From Saccharomonospora sp. NB11 (lineage in GTDB: Bacteria > Actinomycetota > Actinomycetes > Mycobacteriales > Pseudonocardiaceae), in contig NZ_JACBJG010000004.1 of the NCBI RefSeq assembly GCF_015910535.1, positions 62,001 to 126,000 of the forward strand: a DNA stretch of 64,000 nucleotides. The letters are read 5' to 3'. Position 1 is the first letter of the stretch, and the number at the start of each line of letters is the position of its first letter. Under the pieces are notes generated by a model. It saw only the letters and a program-made list of their open reading frames with translations, did not search any database and was not told where the DNA came from. A program made the translations under genes and the position numbers. This document shows, one piece after another, positions 1 to 8,971 of this stretch.

Positions 1-106
1 GAACCCGTGTACGTGGGTGAGGTCGAGCACCGACAGTGGACCCGGGACGGCAGGTTACGGCATCCGTCGTGGCGGGGCCTGCGGCCGGACCGCGAGCCGA
101 GCGAGG

Positions 107-703
107 TCACGCTCCCGCGTTCCCACTGACGTTCGACGGTCGGATCGCCGCGTACAGCAGCATGTCCACGCGCCTGCCCCCGATCTCCTGGTGGCTGCGC
201 AACAGACCTTCCCGCTCGTACCCCGCACGCTCGGCGGTGCGCACGGACGCGACGTTCCACGGTTCGATGTAGAGCTCCACCCGGGCGAGACCGGGCACCG
301 TCCAGGCAAACCGGGTGAGCGCGACGAGCGCCTGCGCGGCCACCCCGCGGCCTCGGTGTCGGGGAGCGACGCTGTAGCCCGCGCTCGCACGGCCCGAGGC
401 CGGTGCCGTGAAGTTCAGCCCCGCCGTGCCGAGCGCCTCGTCGGTGACGCGGTCGGCCACACAGAACGGATACCCGGCACCGGTTCGCAGTCGCTGACGC
501 TGGCGTTGGAGGTAGGCGAGGGCGTCGTCCCGACTCGCGTGGGAGGGCAACGTCCCGATCGTCGGGACGTACGGATCGGTCGACAACTCCCGCAGCATGT
601 CGACGTCACGGTCGTCGAACATCCGCAGGCGGACGTCGCCGAACATCGGCGCCGTCGACGGTGGAGTCAACGGTGGGGAGACCACGCCGCCAGTGTGCAC
701 CAT
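107..703 (-). CDS. GNAT family N-acetyltransferase (RimJ/RimL type)
   Basis: Predicted cytosolic acetyl-CoA-dependent N-acetyltransferase of about 198 residues. The N-terminal part reads VRLRMFDDRDVDML, followed by a long basic helix. The acetyl-CoA loop is recognisable as APRHRGRGVAAQAL, followed by the RVELYIEPWN and SVRTAERAGYEREG segments, which are typical of RimJ-like ribosomal or small-molecule acetyltransferases. The substrate cannot be told. The start is uncertain: ATG at 703 has a poor ribosome site, ATG at 646 begins just before the conserved domain, and an in-frame ATG at 769 would overlap the possible LysR remnant. It stands alone, with unrelated genes beside it. The family call is firm; the function is not. 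Confidence 0.85.
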   Translation of the reverse strand: MVHTGGVVSPPLTPPSTAPMFGDVRLRMFDDRDVDMLRELSTDPYVPTIGTLPSHASRDDALAYLQRQRQRLRTGAGYPFCVADRVTDEALGTAGLNFTAPASGRASAGYSVAPRHRGRGVAAQALVALTRFAWTVPGLARVELYIEPWNVASVRTAERAGYEREGLLRSHQEIGGRRVDMLLYAAIRPSNVSGNAGA

Positions 704-743
704 GCCGAGCGTCGCCGACACCGGCCTGCCGACGGCGGTCGGC

Positions 744-854
744 TCACGTGCCCACGGTCGTCCGTCCAAGCGGGACCGCGTCGCAGACCGAGTCCACGAA
801 CGCCGCCACCCGCGCGGGCTGCGCGGCCGGGCGGCCGAACGGAACCTGTTCGAC
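744..854 (-). pseudogene. Possible C-terminal remnant of a LysR-type regulator
   Basis: A 36-codon reading frame ending at TGA 746-744 gives a peptide that resembles the extreme C-terminus of LysR-type regulators (core ARVAAFVDSVCDAV, like the usual RVRAFVDFLVEAL ending). No start codon or N-terminal part is visible upstream: the frame runs straight out of the stop codon of the PhzF-family gene and is in phase with it. It could be a deletion scar of a LysR gene, a stop-truncated extension of the neighbour, or chance in high-GC DNA. The resemblance is by eye only. Confidence 0.3.
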
Positions 855-860
855 GGACCG

Positions 861-1709
861 TCAGGCGGGGATGACGACCGCCTGACCGCTCACCCGAACT
901 CTCGCGTCGTCCGGGGTCACGGTGACGTGCAGCTCGCTCGGCCGTCCCATGTCCTCGCCCTGCCGGACGAGGAAGGACGTCGGCTCCGGGACGAGACCGA
1001 GTGCCCGCAGGTAACCACCGAACGCCGCCGCGGCCGCACCGGTCGCGGCGTCCTCGACCACACCACCGACGGGGAATGGGTTCCTTGCGTGGTACGTGCC
1101 GTCCACTCCGGTGCAGAAGAGGTGCACGGTCGTCCAGTCCTGCTCCCGCATGAGGTCGGCGAGAGCGTCGACGTCGTAGTGCAGCTCGGCGAGCCGGGAC
1201 CGGGTGCGGACGCCCAGGACGAGGTGGTGGTTGCCGCCGAAAGCGACGTGCGGTGGGAAGCGCGGGTCGAGATCGGCGCGCTCCCACCGCAGCGCCGCCA
1301 GCGCCGCGTCGACCACCGTGTCACCGGCGGAGACGGACGAGGTCTCCACACTGGTCAGCGTCGCCCGGGGCGCCGTGTCGTCGCTCGTCACCTCGACGGG
1401 GACCTCACCGGCGCGCGTGGCGAACACCAGGCGTCCCGGACCGAGTCGACGTCCCAGCTCGACAGCCGTGGCGACGGTGGCGTGGCCGCAGAAGGCGACC
1501 TCGGCGAGGGGACTGAAGTAGCGCAGCTCGAACCTGCGCCGCCGTTCGTCCCCGCCCGTGACGAACGCGGTCTCCGAGTAGCCGACCTCGGCGGCGATCT
1601 CCCGCATCCGCGCGTCGTCGAGCCCGGCCGCGTCGACGACGACGCCCGCCGGGTTGCCTCCCGCCGGATCGGTGGTGAACGCCGCGTATCGCAGCACCGT
1701 CGGAGACAC
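861..1709 (-). CDS. PhzF family isomerase/epimerase
   Basis: About 282 residues of the PhzF/YddE family (diaminopimelate-epimerase fold). The entry motif FTTDPAGGNPAGVVVDAAGL, the segment VGYSETAFV with its conserved catalytic Glu, FSPLAEVAFCGHATVATA, and the C-terminal DAATGAAAAAFGGYL are all present. Family members isomerise small carboxylates (PhzF acts in phenazine synthesis), but there are no other phenazine genes here, so the substrate is unknown. I chose GTG 1709 because GGAAGAGGTGAGG lies just upstream. GTG 1721, which overlaps the stop of the preceding methyltransferase as GTGA, is the alternative. It is probably translated together with the DUF574 gene as a two-gene operon. Confidence 0.88.
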   Translation of the reverse strand: MSPTVLRYAAFTTDPAGGNPAGVVVDAAGLDDARMREIAAEVGYSETAFVTGGDERRRRFELRYFSPLAEVAFCGHATVATAVELGRRLGPGRLVFATRAGEVPVEVTSDDTAPRATLTSVETSSVSAGDTVVDAALAALRWERADLDPRFPPHVAFGGNHHLVLGVRTRSRLAELHYDVDALADLMREQDWTTVHLFCTGVDGTYHARNPFPVGGVVEDAATGAAAAAFGGYLRALGLVPEPTSFLVRQGEDMGRPSELHVTVTPDDARVRVSGQAVVIPA

Positions 1710-1717
1710 GCCGGACC

Positions 1718-2551
1718 TCACCTCTTCCAGGCCACGCCCGCCAGACCGCGCGACCGGGCGGGGTCGTCGTTGTAGGGGTCCTCGCCGGAGGGACGCCACT
1801 GCGGCAACCACACCAGGCCCGGCTCGACCATTTCGAGGCCGTCGAAGAACGAGGCGATCTCCTCGCGCGGACGCGGCATCGCCGGGCTGTTGGTCTTCTT
1901 CGCGTAGGACTCGGTCAGCTTCTTCGACAGCGCGAGGGTCTCGGTGTCGGAGGGGTCGACGTGGATGTGCGACAACGCCAGCAGGCTCCCCTTCGGCAGC
2001 CGCTCACGGTAGTAGGCCAGCACCCGCCCCGGGTTGGTCTCCGGCGGCATGAAGTGCAGCAGCGCCACGACGAGCAGCGCGATCGGTTCGGTCTCGTCGA
2101 TCACGCCCGTGTCGAGCACTCGCTGCCACAACAACGCGCCGTCGAAGAAGTCGGCGTCGATGGCCCGGTGGCGCTCCGGGTCGGCGGTCTTCTCCAGCAG
2201 GATCTCGGCGTGGGCCTGCGCGATCGGCTCGTTGTCGATGTAGACGACGCGGCACTCGCCGGGGGCGACCTCGTCGGCGACCTCGTGCACGTTGCCCTGT
2301 GTGGGAAGGCCCGAGCCGATGTCGACGAACTGCCGGACGCCCTGTTCGACGGCGAATTCCACCGCCCGCCGCAGGAACGCGCGGTTCGACCGGGCGAAGT
2401 CGCGGATGTCGGGCAACAGCCGTAGTTGTTCCTCGGCGAACGCCTGGTCCACCGCGTAGTTGTGGGTCCCGCCGAGCAGGTAGTCGTACACCCGCCCCAC
2501 CGACACCTTGTTCACCGACTCAGCGAGCCGGTCGGCGTTGCTCGCCGACAT
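1718..2551 (-). CDS. SAM-dependent methyltransferase, DUF574 family
   Basis: A 277-residue protein of the DUF574/Methyltransf_19 family, which is expanded in actinomycetes. Diagnostic segments are VGRVYDYLLGGTHNYAVD near the N-terminus, FLRRAVEFAVEQGVRQFVDIGSGLPT (SAM-binding motif I), VVYIDNEPIAQAHA (acidic loop) and the LVVALLHFMPPETNP region. The physiological substrate of this family is unknown. The ATG at 2551 has a good AGGAGA ribosome site nine bases upstream, which excludes the longer reading frame. Its stop overlaps the upstream alternative start of the PhzF-family gene, so the two are likely co-transcribed. Confidence 0.9.
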   Translation of the reverse strand: MSASNADRLAESVNKVSVGRVYDYLLGGTHNYAVDQAFAEEQLRLLPDIRDFARSNRAFLRRAVEFAVEQGVRQFVDIGSGLPTQGNVHEVADEVAPGECRVVYIDNEPIAQAHAEILLEKTADPERHRAIDADFFDGALLWQRVLDTGVIDETEPIALLVVALLHFMPPETNPGRVLAYYRERLPKGSLLALSHIHVDPSDTETLALSKKLTESYAKKTNSPAMPRPREEIASFFDGLEMVEPGLVWLPQWRPSGEDPYNDDPARSRGLAGVAWKR

Positions 2552-2734
2552 ACGTCCCACTCTCCTCTGCCCAAGATCATGATGTGGTACGCCCACAGTG
2601 TGCCGCCTCACTCTCCGCATGCACACACCGAGGCCGGACAAACCACTCAGCCGGAGCCACGTCGGCCGCTCGTCGGCCGCGTCAGGAGCAATGCCCCATC
2701 GGTGTCATCGCGACCGAACTTGCTTCCGAGCCCC

Positions 2735-2759
2735 GGCGTATAGGGCGTTATACGCCCTA
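2735..2759. promoter_or_regulatory. Two nested inverted repeats in the ESX-toxin promoter region
   Basis: GGCGTATA (2735-2742) is inverted as TATACGCC (2749-2756), and overlapping it TAGGGCG (2741-2747) is inverted as CGCCCTA (2753-2759) around TTATA. Both pairs are perfect. They sit in the 349-base gap (2552-2900) between the divergent methyltransferase and the EspC-like gene. This arrangement suits a dimeric repressor operator, but the regulator is unknown. Confidence 0.5.
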
Positions 2760-2800
2760 CTTGCCCGATTTGCGGCGCCCACACCTGCAGAAATCGGCAC

Positions 2801-2829
2801 CGATCACTATCAGTGGCCGGCCGATCACT
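2801..2829. promoter_or_regulatory. Direct repeat CGATCACT pair, 21 bp apart
   Basis: CGATCACT occurs at 2801-2808 and again at 2822-2829, exactly two helical turns apart, about 75-100 bases upstream of the EspC-like start. Each copy runs into an AT-containing tail (ATCAGTG and GATATCG), so each half may also form a small palindrome. A direct-repeat activator site is plausible. The rest of the 2552-2900 gap shows no gene. Confidence 0.4.
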
Positions 2830-2900
2830 GATATCGTGTCACTCCGGGCGTCGCGCCGTTCGGTGCCGCACCCGACACGTCTTTTCTGGGGAGACATCTC

Positions 2901-3233
2901 ATGGCGTTCGAAGTCGTGCCCGAGGACCTCGTCGCACACGCCAGCCACCTCGACGGGATCAGCGACCGGCTGGGCACAGCCGTCGACGCGGCCCGCACGG
3001 TCAGCATGGACGACAGCGCCTACGGGCTGCTCTGCGCGTTCCTACCTCTGATCATCAATCCCATGGAGGACGACGGCATCGCCGCCCTGGAAGCCGCCTC
3101 CGAAGGCGTCTCCGTGCTCGCGGACAACATCCGCCGAGCGGGCGAGTCGTACCGCGACGCCGACTCCTCGAACGAACGCCCGATGACCGGCTTCGAACGG
3201 GCCCTCGACGCCACCGCCATCAAGACCGTCTGA
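2901..3233 (+). CDS. EspC-like ESX (type VII) secretion-associated protein
   Basis: A 110-residue, mostly helical acidic protein of the EspC/DUF2580 type (FEVVPEDLVAHASHLDGISDRL, then ADNIRRAGESYRDAD). Such proteins are encoded next to WXG100-like substrates and are thought to travel through or assist the ESX secretion machine. There is no signal peptide. It lies 104 bases upstream of the giant RHS protein, whose N-terminus carries a WxG module, so this is probably its partner. No ESX core components (EccB/C/D, MycP) occur in the window, so export must rely on a locus elsewhere. The ATG at 2901 is preceded by GGGGAGACATCTC, a usable ribosome site. Confidence 0.8.
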   Translation: MAFEVVPEDLVAHASHLDGISDRLGTAVDAARTVSMDDSAYGLLCAFLPLIINPMEDDGIAALEAASEGVSVLADNIRRAGESYRDADSSNERPMTGFERALDATAIKTV

Positions 3234-3336
3234 CGTCGGCGACCCGTACCCGGCCGACTCCACTGTTCCACCGGTCGCCCTGGCGACGACCGGTTCCGCT
3301 GACACGCTCGACCCACCCTGAGGGAGGGACCGGCCG

Positions 3337-6300
3337 GTGAACAACCCATTGATCGCCGAGACCCAGGACTCGACCGAGGCATACTCCGGCATCCCGTTGC
3401 TGGAATCGGTGTTCGACACCAAGCAAGCGATCGAGAGCGGCGACTGGGCCGCGGGCGTCATGGGCGTCATCGGAGCCGGGCTCGACATGCTCGGCGCGGT
3501 GATGGACCCCATCGGCACCATCCTGTCCTCGGGCGTGGGCTGGCTGCTCGAACACGTGGGACCACTGTCCGACGCCCTCGACGCGTTGACCGGCGACCCG
3601 GATCAGATCAGAGCGCACTCGGAGACGTGGTCGAACGTCGCCGGGGAACTCGCGTCGATCAGCAGCGACCTGCTCCAGGCCGTCGAGGAGGACACCACGA
3701 CCTGGACCGGCCCGGCCGCCGACACCTACCGGCAGCGCGGCGCAGACACCGCCACCCTGATCCAGGCGGCACAGTCCGCGGCCGAGGGAGCGAGCAGTGG
3801 CATCGCGACCGCCGGCGAGGTGGTGGCGGCGGTGCGGACACTGGTGCGCGACATCATTGCCGAAGTCGTCGGCCGCCTCGTCAGTTGGGCACTCCAGGTC
3901 GTGGCCACCTTGGGCATCGGCCTGAGCTGGGTCGTCCCTCAGGTCACCAGGACGGTCGCGAAGGTCGCGAGCCAGATCAGCGACCTGGTCACCAAGCTGG
4001 TCGAGGCCATGAGCAAGCTCGGCCCGCTGCTGGCCAAGCTGGGCAGCAAGTTCCAGGAAGCCACCTCGAAGCTGAAGAAGATCAAGTCGGGCGACCCCGG
4101 CGCCACGCGCTCGGTCGAAGGCGGCAACACCACGCCGAGCGGCTTCAGCGGGACGAACGGCGACCGCGGCGGTTCCGGCGGTGGGGCCCCGAAGACCGAC
4201 CCGCCACCCAGGTCCGAGCCCACGACCGACAGCACCACCACGACATCCGGCTCGTCGACTCCCCCTGCCGGACGGCCACGCTCCGGCGACACCACGCCGA
4301 GCACCACGCGGGGCGGTCGCAACGACACCGTCCCGGCCAAGGACCGCAACTGCGTGGGCGACCCGGTGGACGTCGCCACCGGCGAGGTCGTCGTGACGCA
4401 GATCGACCTCACCCTGCCCCACCTGACGCACCCGGCCTTCGAACGCACCCACGTCTCGTCCTACCGCGAGGGCCGCTGGTTCGGTCCCTCCTGGTCGTCC
4501 ACACTGGACCAGCGGTTGGAGCTGCACGACCGGACGGTCCGCTACTTCGCGCCCGACGGGATGATCCTGACGTATCCCGTGCCGTCCGCCCCGGGCTCGG
4601 TGTTCCCGAAAACAGGCCCGCAGTGGCCGCTGTCCCGCCACGATGACGGCGACTGGACGCTCGAACAGCGCCCCGCCGGCCGCACCCTCCGGTTCGCGGG
4701 CTCGGGCGACGTCCTGCCCCTGCGCGCCGTGGAAGGTGCCGACGGCGAGCGCAGCGAACTCGCCTACGACGAGTCGGGAGCGCCCACGGTGCTCACCCAC
4801 TCCAACGGCGTCCGGCTGGGCTTCCGGGTGGAGGACTCCCGAGTCACCGAGCTGTCCGTCCTCGGCTCCGGCGACGTGCCCGACGTCGTCGTCATGCGCT
4901 ACGGCTACGACGACCGCCGACAGTTGACCGCGGTCGTGAACTCCTCGGGCGTCCCGATGCGGTTCGACTACGACTCTCAAGGGCGCATCACGGGTTGGCA
5001 GGACCGCAACGGCGTCTGGTACCGCTACGTGTACGACTCGGCCGGCCGGTGCGTTCGCACCGTGGGCACCGACGGGTTCCTCGACAGCGTCTTCACCTAC
5101 GACCCCGAGCGGCGCGTCACGACACACACCGACTCCCTCGGCAATACCACGGTCTACGAGCTCAACGAGGCCCATCAGACCGTGCGCGAGACCGACCCAC
5201 TGGGCAACGTGACCGCCTTCGAGTGGAACCACGCCAACCAGTTGATCGCCCGCACCGACCCGCTCGGCCGCGTGACCCGCTACGCCTACGGCGCGGACGG
5301 ACTTCCGGTGTCGATCACCCGGCCGGACGGCAGCGTCGTCTCGCTCGACCACGACGCCGACACGCTCACCTCGTTCACCGTCGTCGAGAACGACCGAGCC
5401 TGGACGCGGCACTTCACCGAGTCCGCCCCCGACCCCGTCGACGAACCGATCGGCGTCGCCACCGCGCTCGATCTCTCGGCACCCCCCGCTTTCGAGCCCT
5501 CCCCGGTCACCGACGATCGCGACCAGTTCGGCAGGCCTCGCTCACTCCCGGTTCCTGGAGGGGGCCGCGTCCTGCTCGGCTGGACGGTCGACGGAGCACG
5601 CGCACTGCAGATCGGCCCGAATCGAAGCCGTGCGACGTGGCGCTACGACGGCGAGGGCAACGAGATCGAACACGTCGACGAACTCGGGCGCGTCACCAGA
5701 CGCGAGTACGGCCCCTTCGACCTGCTCACCGCCGAGATCGATCCCACCGGAGCCCGCACCGAGTACCGCTACGACACGGAACTGCAACTGGTGTCGGTCA
5801 CGGACCCTCTCGGCCGGGTCTGGAGCTACCGCTACGACGCCGCGGGTCGGCTCACAGGCCAAACCGACTTCGACGGCCGCGTCTGGAGCTTCGAACACGA
5901 CCCGGCAGGCCAACTGGTCCGGACCACTCGACCCGATGGCGAGGTCCTCGACTACCGGTACGACCTGCTGGGCAACCTCGTCGAGGTACGCACGCCACAC
6001 GGCACCACCCGCTACGACTACGACCCCGCCGGAGATGTCGTCCGGGTGACGTCGGAGGACTCCGTGGTGGAGTTCGAGCGTGACGCCGACGGCCGTGTCG
6101 TGCGTGAGGTGGTCGACGGCCTCGCCGTCACCTTCGCCTATGACGCCGAGCGGAACACCATTCGTCGGCGCACTCCCTCCGGCGTGGAGAGCGAGTGGTT
6201 CTTCGACGAGTCACAACGACCGGTGGCGCTCCGCGTCGAGGGACACGACGTGCACTATCAACGCGACGCCGACGGCCGTGTCGTCCGGCGGATCACGGAC

Positions 6301-8163
6301 GGGCGCACCGTGCTGAGCCAATCGTTCGGCATCGGCGAGCATGTCGCCGAACAGCTGCTCTCGACCGGCGACGTCCCTTTGCAACGTCGCGCCTACGAAT
6401 ACCAGGCCGACGGAAGACTCGCCGCACTCCGTGACGACGTCGCTGTCCTCACGTTGACCCGCGACGCCGCCGGACGCGTCCTCACCGACGGCCGCGACGC
6501 GTTCCGGTACGACCCGGCAGACAATCTCGTGGCCTGGTCCAGCAGTCCGGGCCTGGCACTCGACTACGACGCCTCAGGCCGCCGCATTCGCTACCGCGAG
6601 GCCACGCCCGACGGCGAGCGCGTCTGGGAGTACTCCTGGACCGGCGACCTGCTCACCGGGCTCCGCACACCGGACGGCCGCCGGTGGCGCTACCGCTACG
6701 ACCCGCTGGGACGACGCATCGCCAAGGAACGGCTGGCATCGGACGGCTCCGTGGCCGAATCCACTCGCTTCGTGTGGGACGGCACGACCTTGATCGAGCA
6801 GATCCACCTCGACGAGCACGGCGTGACCCGAAGCACGACGTGGGAACGCCTCCCCACCGACCGAACCCCGGTGACTCAGCTGGAACACGGCCCGGACGGG
6901 CAACGGTTCCACTCCGTGGTCACCGATTCCCTCGGCACCCCGACCGAGCTGGTGGACGAGACCGGTGCGCTCGCATGGGCCGGGCGACGGTCGGTGTGGG
7001 GCCGGGTCTCTGCCTCGCCCACCTCGCCGACCTCCATTCCGCTGCGCTTCCCCGGCCAGTACGCCGACGACGAGTCCGGCCTGCACTACAACGTGTTCCG
7101 GTACTACGACCCGGTCACCGCGCGATACCTCAGTCAAGACCCCTTGGGTATGGCGGCCGGGTCGAACCCCACCGCCTACGTCACGGACCCGTTCTTCGAG
7201 TTCGACGCACTGGGTCTGATGAGGTGCTCGACGAACCCGTCGAACAGCACCAATCCAGCGCCCCCCACGGGCGCCCCCGCCCAGCACAACGCGAACAACG
7301 CCGGGGGCAGCGCGAACACCCCGACCCAGCCGAGCAACAAGCGGAAGCGCAACAACAGCGGCAACACGACCACGTCGTCCTCGAAGAAGCAGAAGCAGAC
7401 GAGTCCGTGGGATCGGGGAGACTTCAACAAGGACACGTTGAAGCACATCAAGGACGAGAAGACGAACAATCCCGACTACGCCGGAAGCAAGGTTCACGCC
7501 CGCCACGTCATCTCGTTCCAGACGATCCGCGACAGCATGAAGAAGTGGGTCAACACCCACTATCCGCCGAGCCACCCACAGCACGCGGCCATGCTGGACA
7601 AATACGTGCATCGCGTCGAAAGCATGAACAACAACACCAACAATCTTCCCCTCGGTTCGGGCGCTCCGAACTCGTCGATCGGTCTTACCGTCAAGAACAT
7701 GGGCATCATCCAAGAGCGAATCGACGGGAGGCATCCCACGGGGAACTTCGTCAAGGACCAACACGGAAACTACGCCCTCGACCAGAACGGGAACCGGATC
7801 CGCGAGATGGAACCGCCGATGAAACCGAGCGAGGCCTTCGAGAAGAGTTCCGGATATCAGAAGAGCATTCGCGACGAGTTCGCCAAGCCGATCATGCAAG
7901 CCGTCGACGGAGTCACGGACACGAACGAGCGGAACACAATGCTCAAGGACGTGGAGTTCTCAGCCGACTTCGACTGGCCTGGTGGCACGCGCCAGGAGTT
8001 CGAGGAATGGAAGTACATCCGGAACCAGTTCAAGAACATCGAAGAAAGGCCTGGCGACTACACCCAGGATGATGTCGACACGGTCATCAATCGGTTCTTC
8101 GCGCTGGCGAAGCCGAGCGGCTCTCACGAATCGTTGACAGAGTGGCAGAATCGGCCGAAATGA
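3337..8163 (+). CDS. RHS/YD-repeat polymorphic toxin with ESX-type N-terminus and nuclease-like C-terminal tip
   Basis: A 1608-residue predicted secreted toxin. Residues 1 to about 240 are helical with a WxG at 123-125 (TTTWTGPAADTYRQRG) and an LxG/WXG-like export module. Residues about 245-335 are a low-complexity Gly/Ser/Thr/Pro linker. From about 340 (DPVDVATGEVVVTQIDLTLP) comes a DUF6531 domain, then a long run of YD repeats (RYDxxGRL units) to about 1270. The hallmark RHS end, RYLSQDPLGM...PTAYV...DALGL, lies near 1268-1297. After it a distinct, less GC-rich tip of about 310 residues contains VHARHVISFQTI (about 1385) and NNNTNNLPLGSG (about 1433), resembling His and Asn positions of AHH/HNH nuclease toxins; this is an inference from motif spacing. 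The GTG at 3337 follows GAGGGAGGGA. No immunity-like gene follows directly. Confidence 0.88.
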   Translation: MNNPLIAETQDSTEAYSGIPLLESVFDTKQAIESGDWAAGVMGVIGAGLDMLGAVMDPIGTILSSGVGWLLEHVGPLSDALDALTGDPDQIRAHSETWSNVAGELASISSDLLQAVEEDTTTWTGPAADTYRQRGADTATLIQAAQSAAEGASSGIATAGEVVAAVRTLVRDIIAEVVGRLVSWALQVVATLGIGLSWVVPQVTRTVAKVASQISDLVTKLVEAMSKLGPLLAKLGSKFQEATSKLKKIKSGDPGATRSVEGGNTTPSGFSGTNGDRGGSGGGAPKTDPPPRSEPTTDSTTTTSGSSTPPAGRPRSGDTTPSTTRGGRNDTVPAKDRNCVGDPVDVATGEVVVTQIDLTLPHLTHPAFERTHVSSYREGRWFGPSWSSTLDQRLELHDRTVRYFAPDGMILTYPVPSAPGSVFPKTGPQWPLSRHDDGDWTLEQRPAGRTLRFAGSGDVLPLRAVEGADGERSELAYDESGAPTVLTHSNGVRLGFRVEDSRVTELSVLGSGDVPDVVVMRYGYDDRRQLTAVVNSSGVPMRFDYDSQGRITGWQDRNGVWYRYVYDSAGRCVRTVGTDGFLDSVFTYDPERRVTTHTDSLGNTTVYELNEAHQTVRETDPLGNVTAFEWNHANQLIARTDPLGRVTRYAYGADGLPVSITRPDGSVVSLDHDADTLTSFTVVENDRAWTRHFTESAPDPVDEPIGVATALDLSAPPAFEPSPVTDDRDQFGRPRSLPVPGGGRVLLGWTVDGARALQIGPNRSRATWRYDGEGNEIEHVDELGRVTRREYGPFDLLTAEIDPTGARTEYRYDTELQLVSVTDPLGRVWSYRYDAAGRLTGQTDFDGRVWSFEHDPAGQLVRTTRPDGEVLDYRYDLLGNLVEVRTPHGTTRYDYDPAGDVVRVTSEDSVVEFERDADGRVVREVVDGLAVTFAYDAERNTIRRRTPSGVESEWFFDESQRPVALRVEGHDVHYQRDADGRVVRRITDGRTVLSQSFGIGEHVAEQLLSTGDVPLQRRAYEYQADGRLAALRDDVAVLTLTRDAAGRVLTDGRDAFRYDPADNLVAWSSSPGLALDYDASGRRIRYREATPDGERVWEYSWTGDLLTGLRTPDGRRWRYRYDPLGRRIAKERLASDGSVAESTRFVWDGTTLIEQIHLDEHGVTRSTTWERLPTDRTPVTQLEHGPDGQRFHSVVTDSLGTPTELVDETGALAWAGRRSVWGRVSASPTSPTSIPLRFPGQYADDESGLHYNVFRYYDPVTARYLSQDPLGMAAGSNPTAYVTDPFFEFDALGLMRCSTNPSNSTNPAPPTGAPAQHNANNAGGSANTPTQPSNKRKRNNSGNTTTSSSKKQKQTSPWDRGDFNKDTLKHIKDEKTNNPDYAGSKVHARHVISFQTIRDSMKKWVNTHYPPSHPQHAAMLDKYVHRVESMNNNTNNLPLGSGAPNSSIGLTVKNMGIIQERIDGRHPTGNFVKDQHGNYALDQNGNRIREMEPPMKPSEAFEKSSGYQKSIRDEFAKPIMQAVDGVTDTNERNTMLKDVEFSADFDWPGGTRQEFEEWKYIRNQFKNIEERPGDYTQDDVDTVINRFFALAKPSGSHESLTEWQNRPK

Positions 8164-8257
8164 CTCCAGCGAAGCGGTCGGCAGGTCGAACGCGATCCCC
8201 CACCGCGACACCCGGTGAGTAGGGAACCGACAACCCACCAGCAAGGAGGAACCAACC

Positions 8258-8863
8258 GTGACCGGTGCCGGGGGACTCGGCGAGGCGATGAGGAATCCGG
8301 ACGAGGCGATCCGGAAGGTGAACGACTGGGCGGCCGGATTCGCTCGCAAGGCCGAGCGCTACGCGACGGTGCAGGAGCGGACCGAGCAGCTGAGTCTGTC
8401 GGCCACGAGTCCGGACGGCACGGTGCGGGTCACGGTCGGCGCCGATGGCGTGGTGTCCGATCTGGCATTCAGCAACCGGATTCGCACCACCGCGCCCGAG
8501 GAGCTGGCTCGCATGGTGCTCGCGACGATGCGGCAGGCGCAGGCGGGCATCACCCAGCGGGTCGCCGAGGTGATGGACGAGGTGCTCGGGGACGAGGACC
8601 GGGAGACCCGCTCCGCGATGTTGGGAGCGCTCAGCGCTCGGTTCGACCCGGAGGATCCCGACGACGGTCCCGCCGCGCCACCGACGCCCCCGACTCCGCC
8701 GACTCCGCCGACACCCACCCCGCCTCCGCCGCCGAGCGCGACGCCACCGGCGGCCTCCGGGCCCGCCGGGAGCACACCGCCCCCGCCCACGCGGCGTAAG
8801 CCGGACTCACCTCGACAGGCAGGCGGCGTCGATCCGGACGAAGCCGACAACAACCCCTGGTGA
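8258..8863 (+). CDS. YbaB/EbfC-like protein with proline-rich tail
   Basis: A 201-residue protein. Residues about 25-110 match the YbaB/EbfC nucleoid-associated fold (TVRVTVGADGVVSDLAFSN followed by a helical MVLATMRQAQAGITQRV segment). The C-terminal 70 residues are a Pro/Thr-rich, low-complexity tail encoded by tandem CCGACTCCG-like units (about 8679-8735). In actinomycetes such YbaB-like genes commonly accompany EspC/WXG substrates of ESX systems, which is its context here. The GTG start at 8258 has a strong AAGGAGG. It lies 94 bases downstream of the toxin. It does not look like an immunity protein, although an inhibitory role cannot be excluded from sequence. Confidence 0.75.
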   Translation: MTGAGGLGEAMRNPDEAIRKVNDWAAGFARKAERYATVQERTEQLSLSATSPDGTVRVTVGADGVVSDLAFSNRIRTTAPEELARMVLATMRQAQAGITQRVAEVMDEVLGDEDRETRSAMLGALSARFDPEDPDDGPAAPPTPPTPPTPPTPTPPPPPSATPPAASGPAGSTPPPPTRRKPDSPRQAGGVDPDEADNNPW

Positions 8864-8875
8864 ACCCGTTCGGAG

Positions 8876-8901
8876 TGCCACGGTCGCGGCGGGCCGTGGC
8901 A
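8876..8901. terminator. Hairpin between convergent genes
   Basis: TGCCACGG (8876-8883) and CCGTGGCA (8894-8901) form a perfect 8-bp stem with a 10-base loop, midway between the stop of the YbaB-like gene and the stop of the opposing glycosyltransferase. It is probably a bidirectional terminator without a U-tract, as is usual in actinomycetes. Confidence 0.6.
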
Positions 8902-8971
8902 TTCCCGGCTGTGCGGTGTCCGGGGACGTCGGCAAGGGTTGGGTCAGGCCGACGTCACGCACTCGCACATG

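Noticed and set aside
3220-5412. Long minus-strand frame inside the RHS gene
   Set aside because: Antisense shadow of YD repeats. The RHS frame has clear repeats and domain order; the shadow has none.
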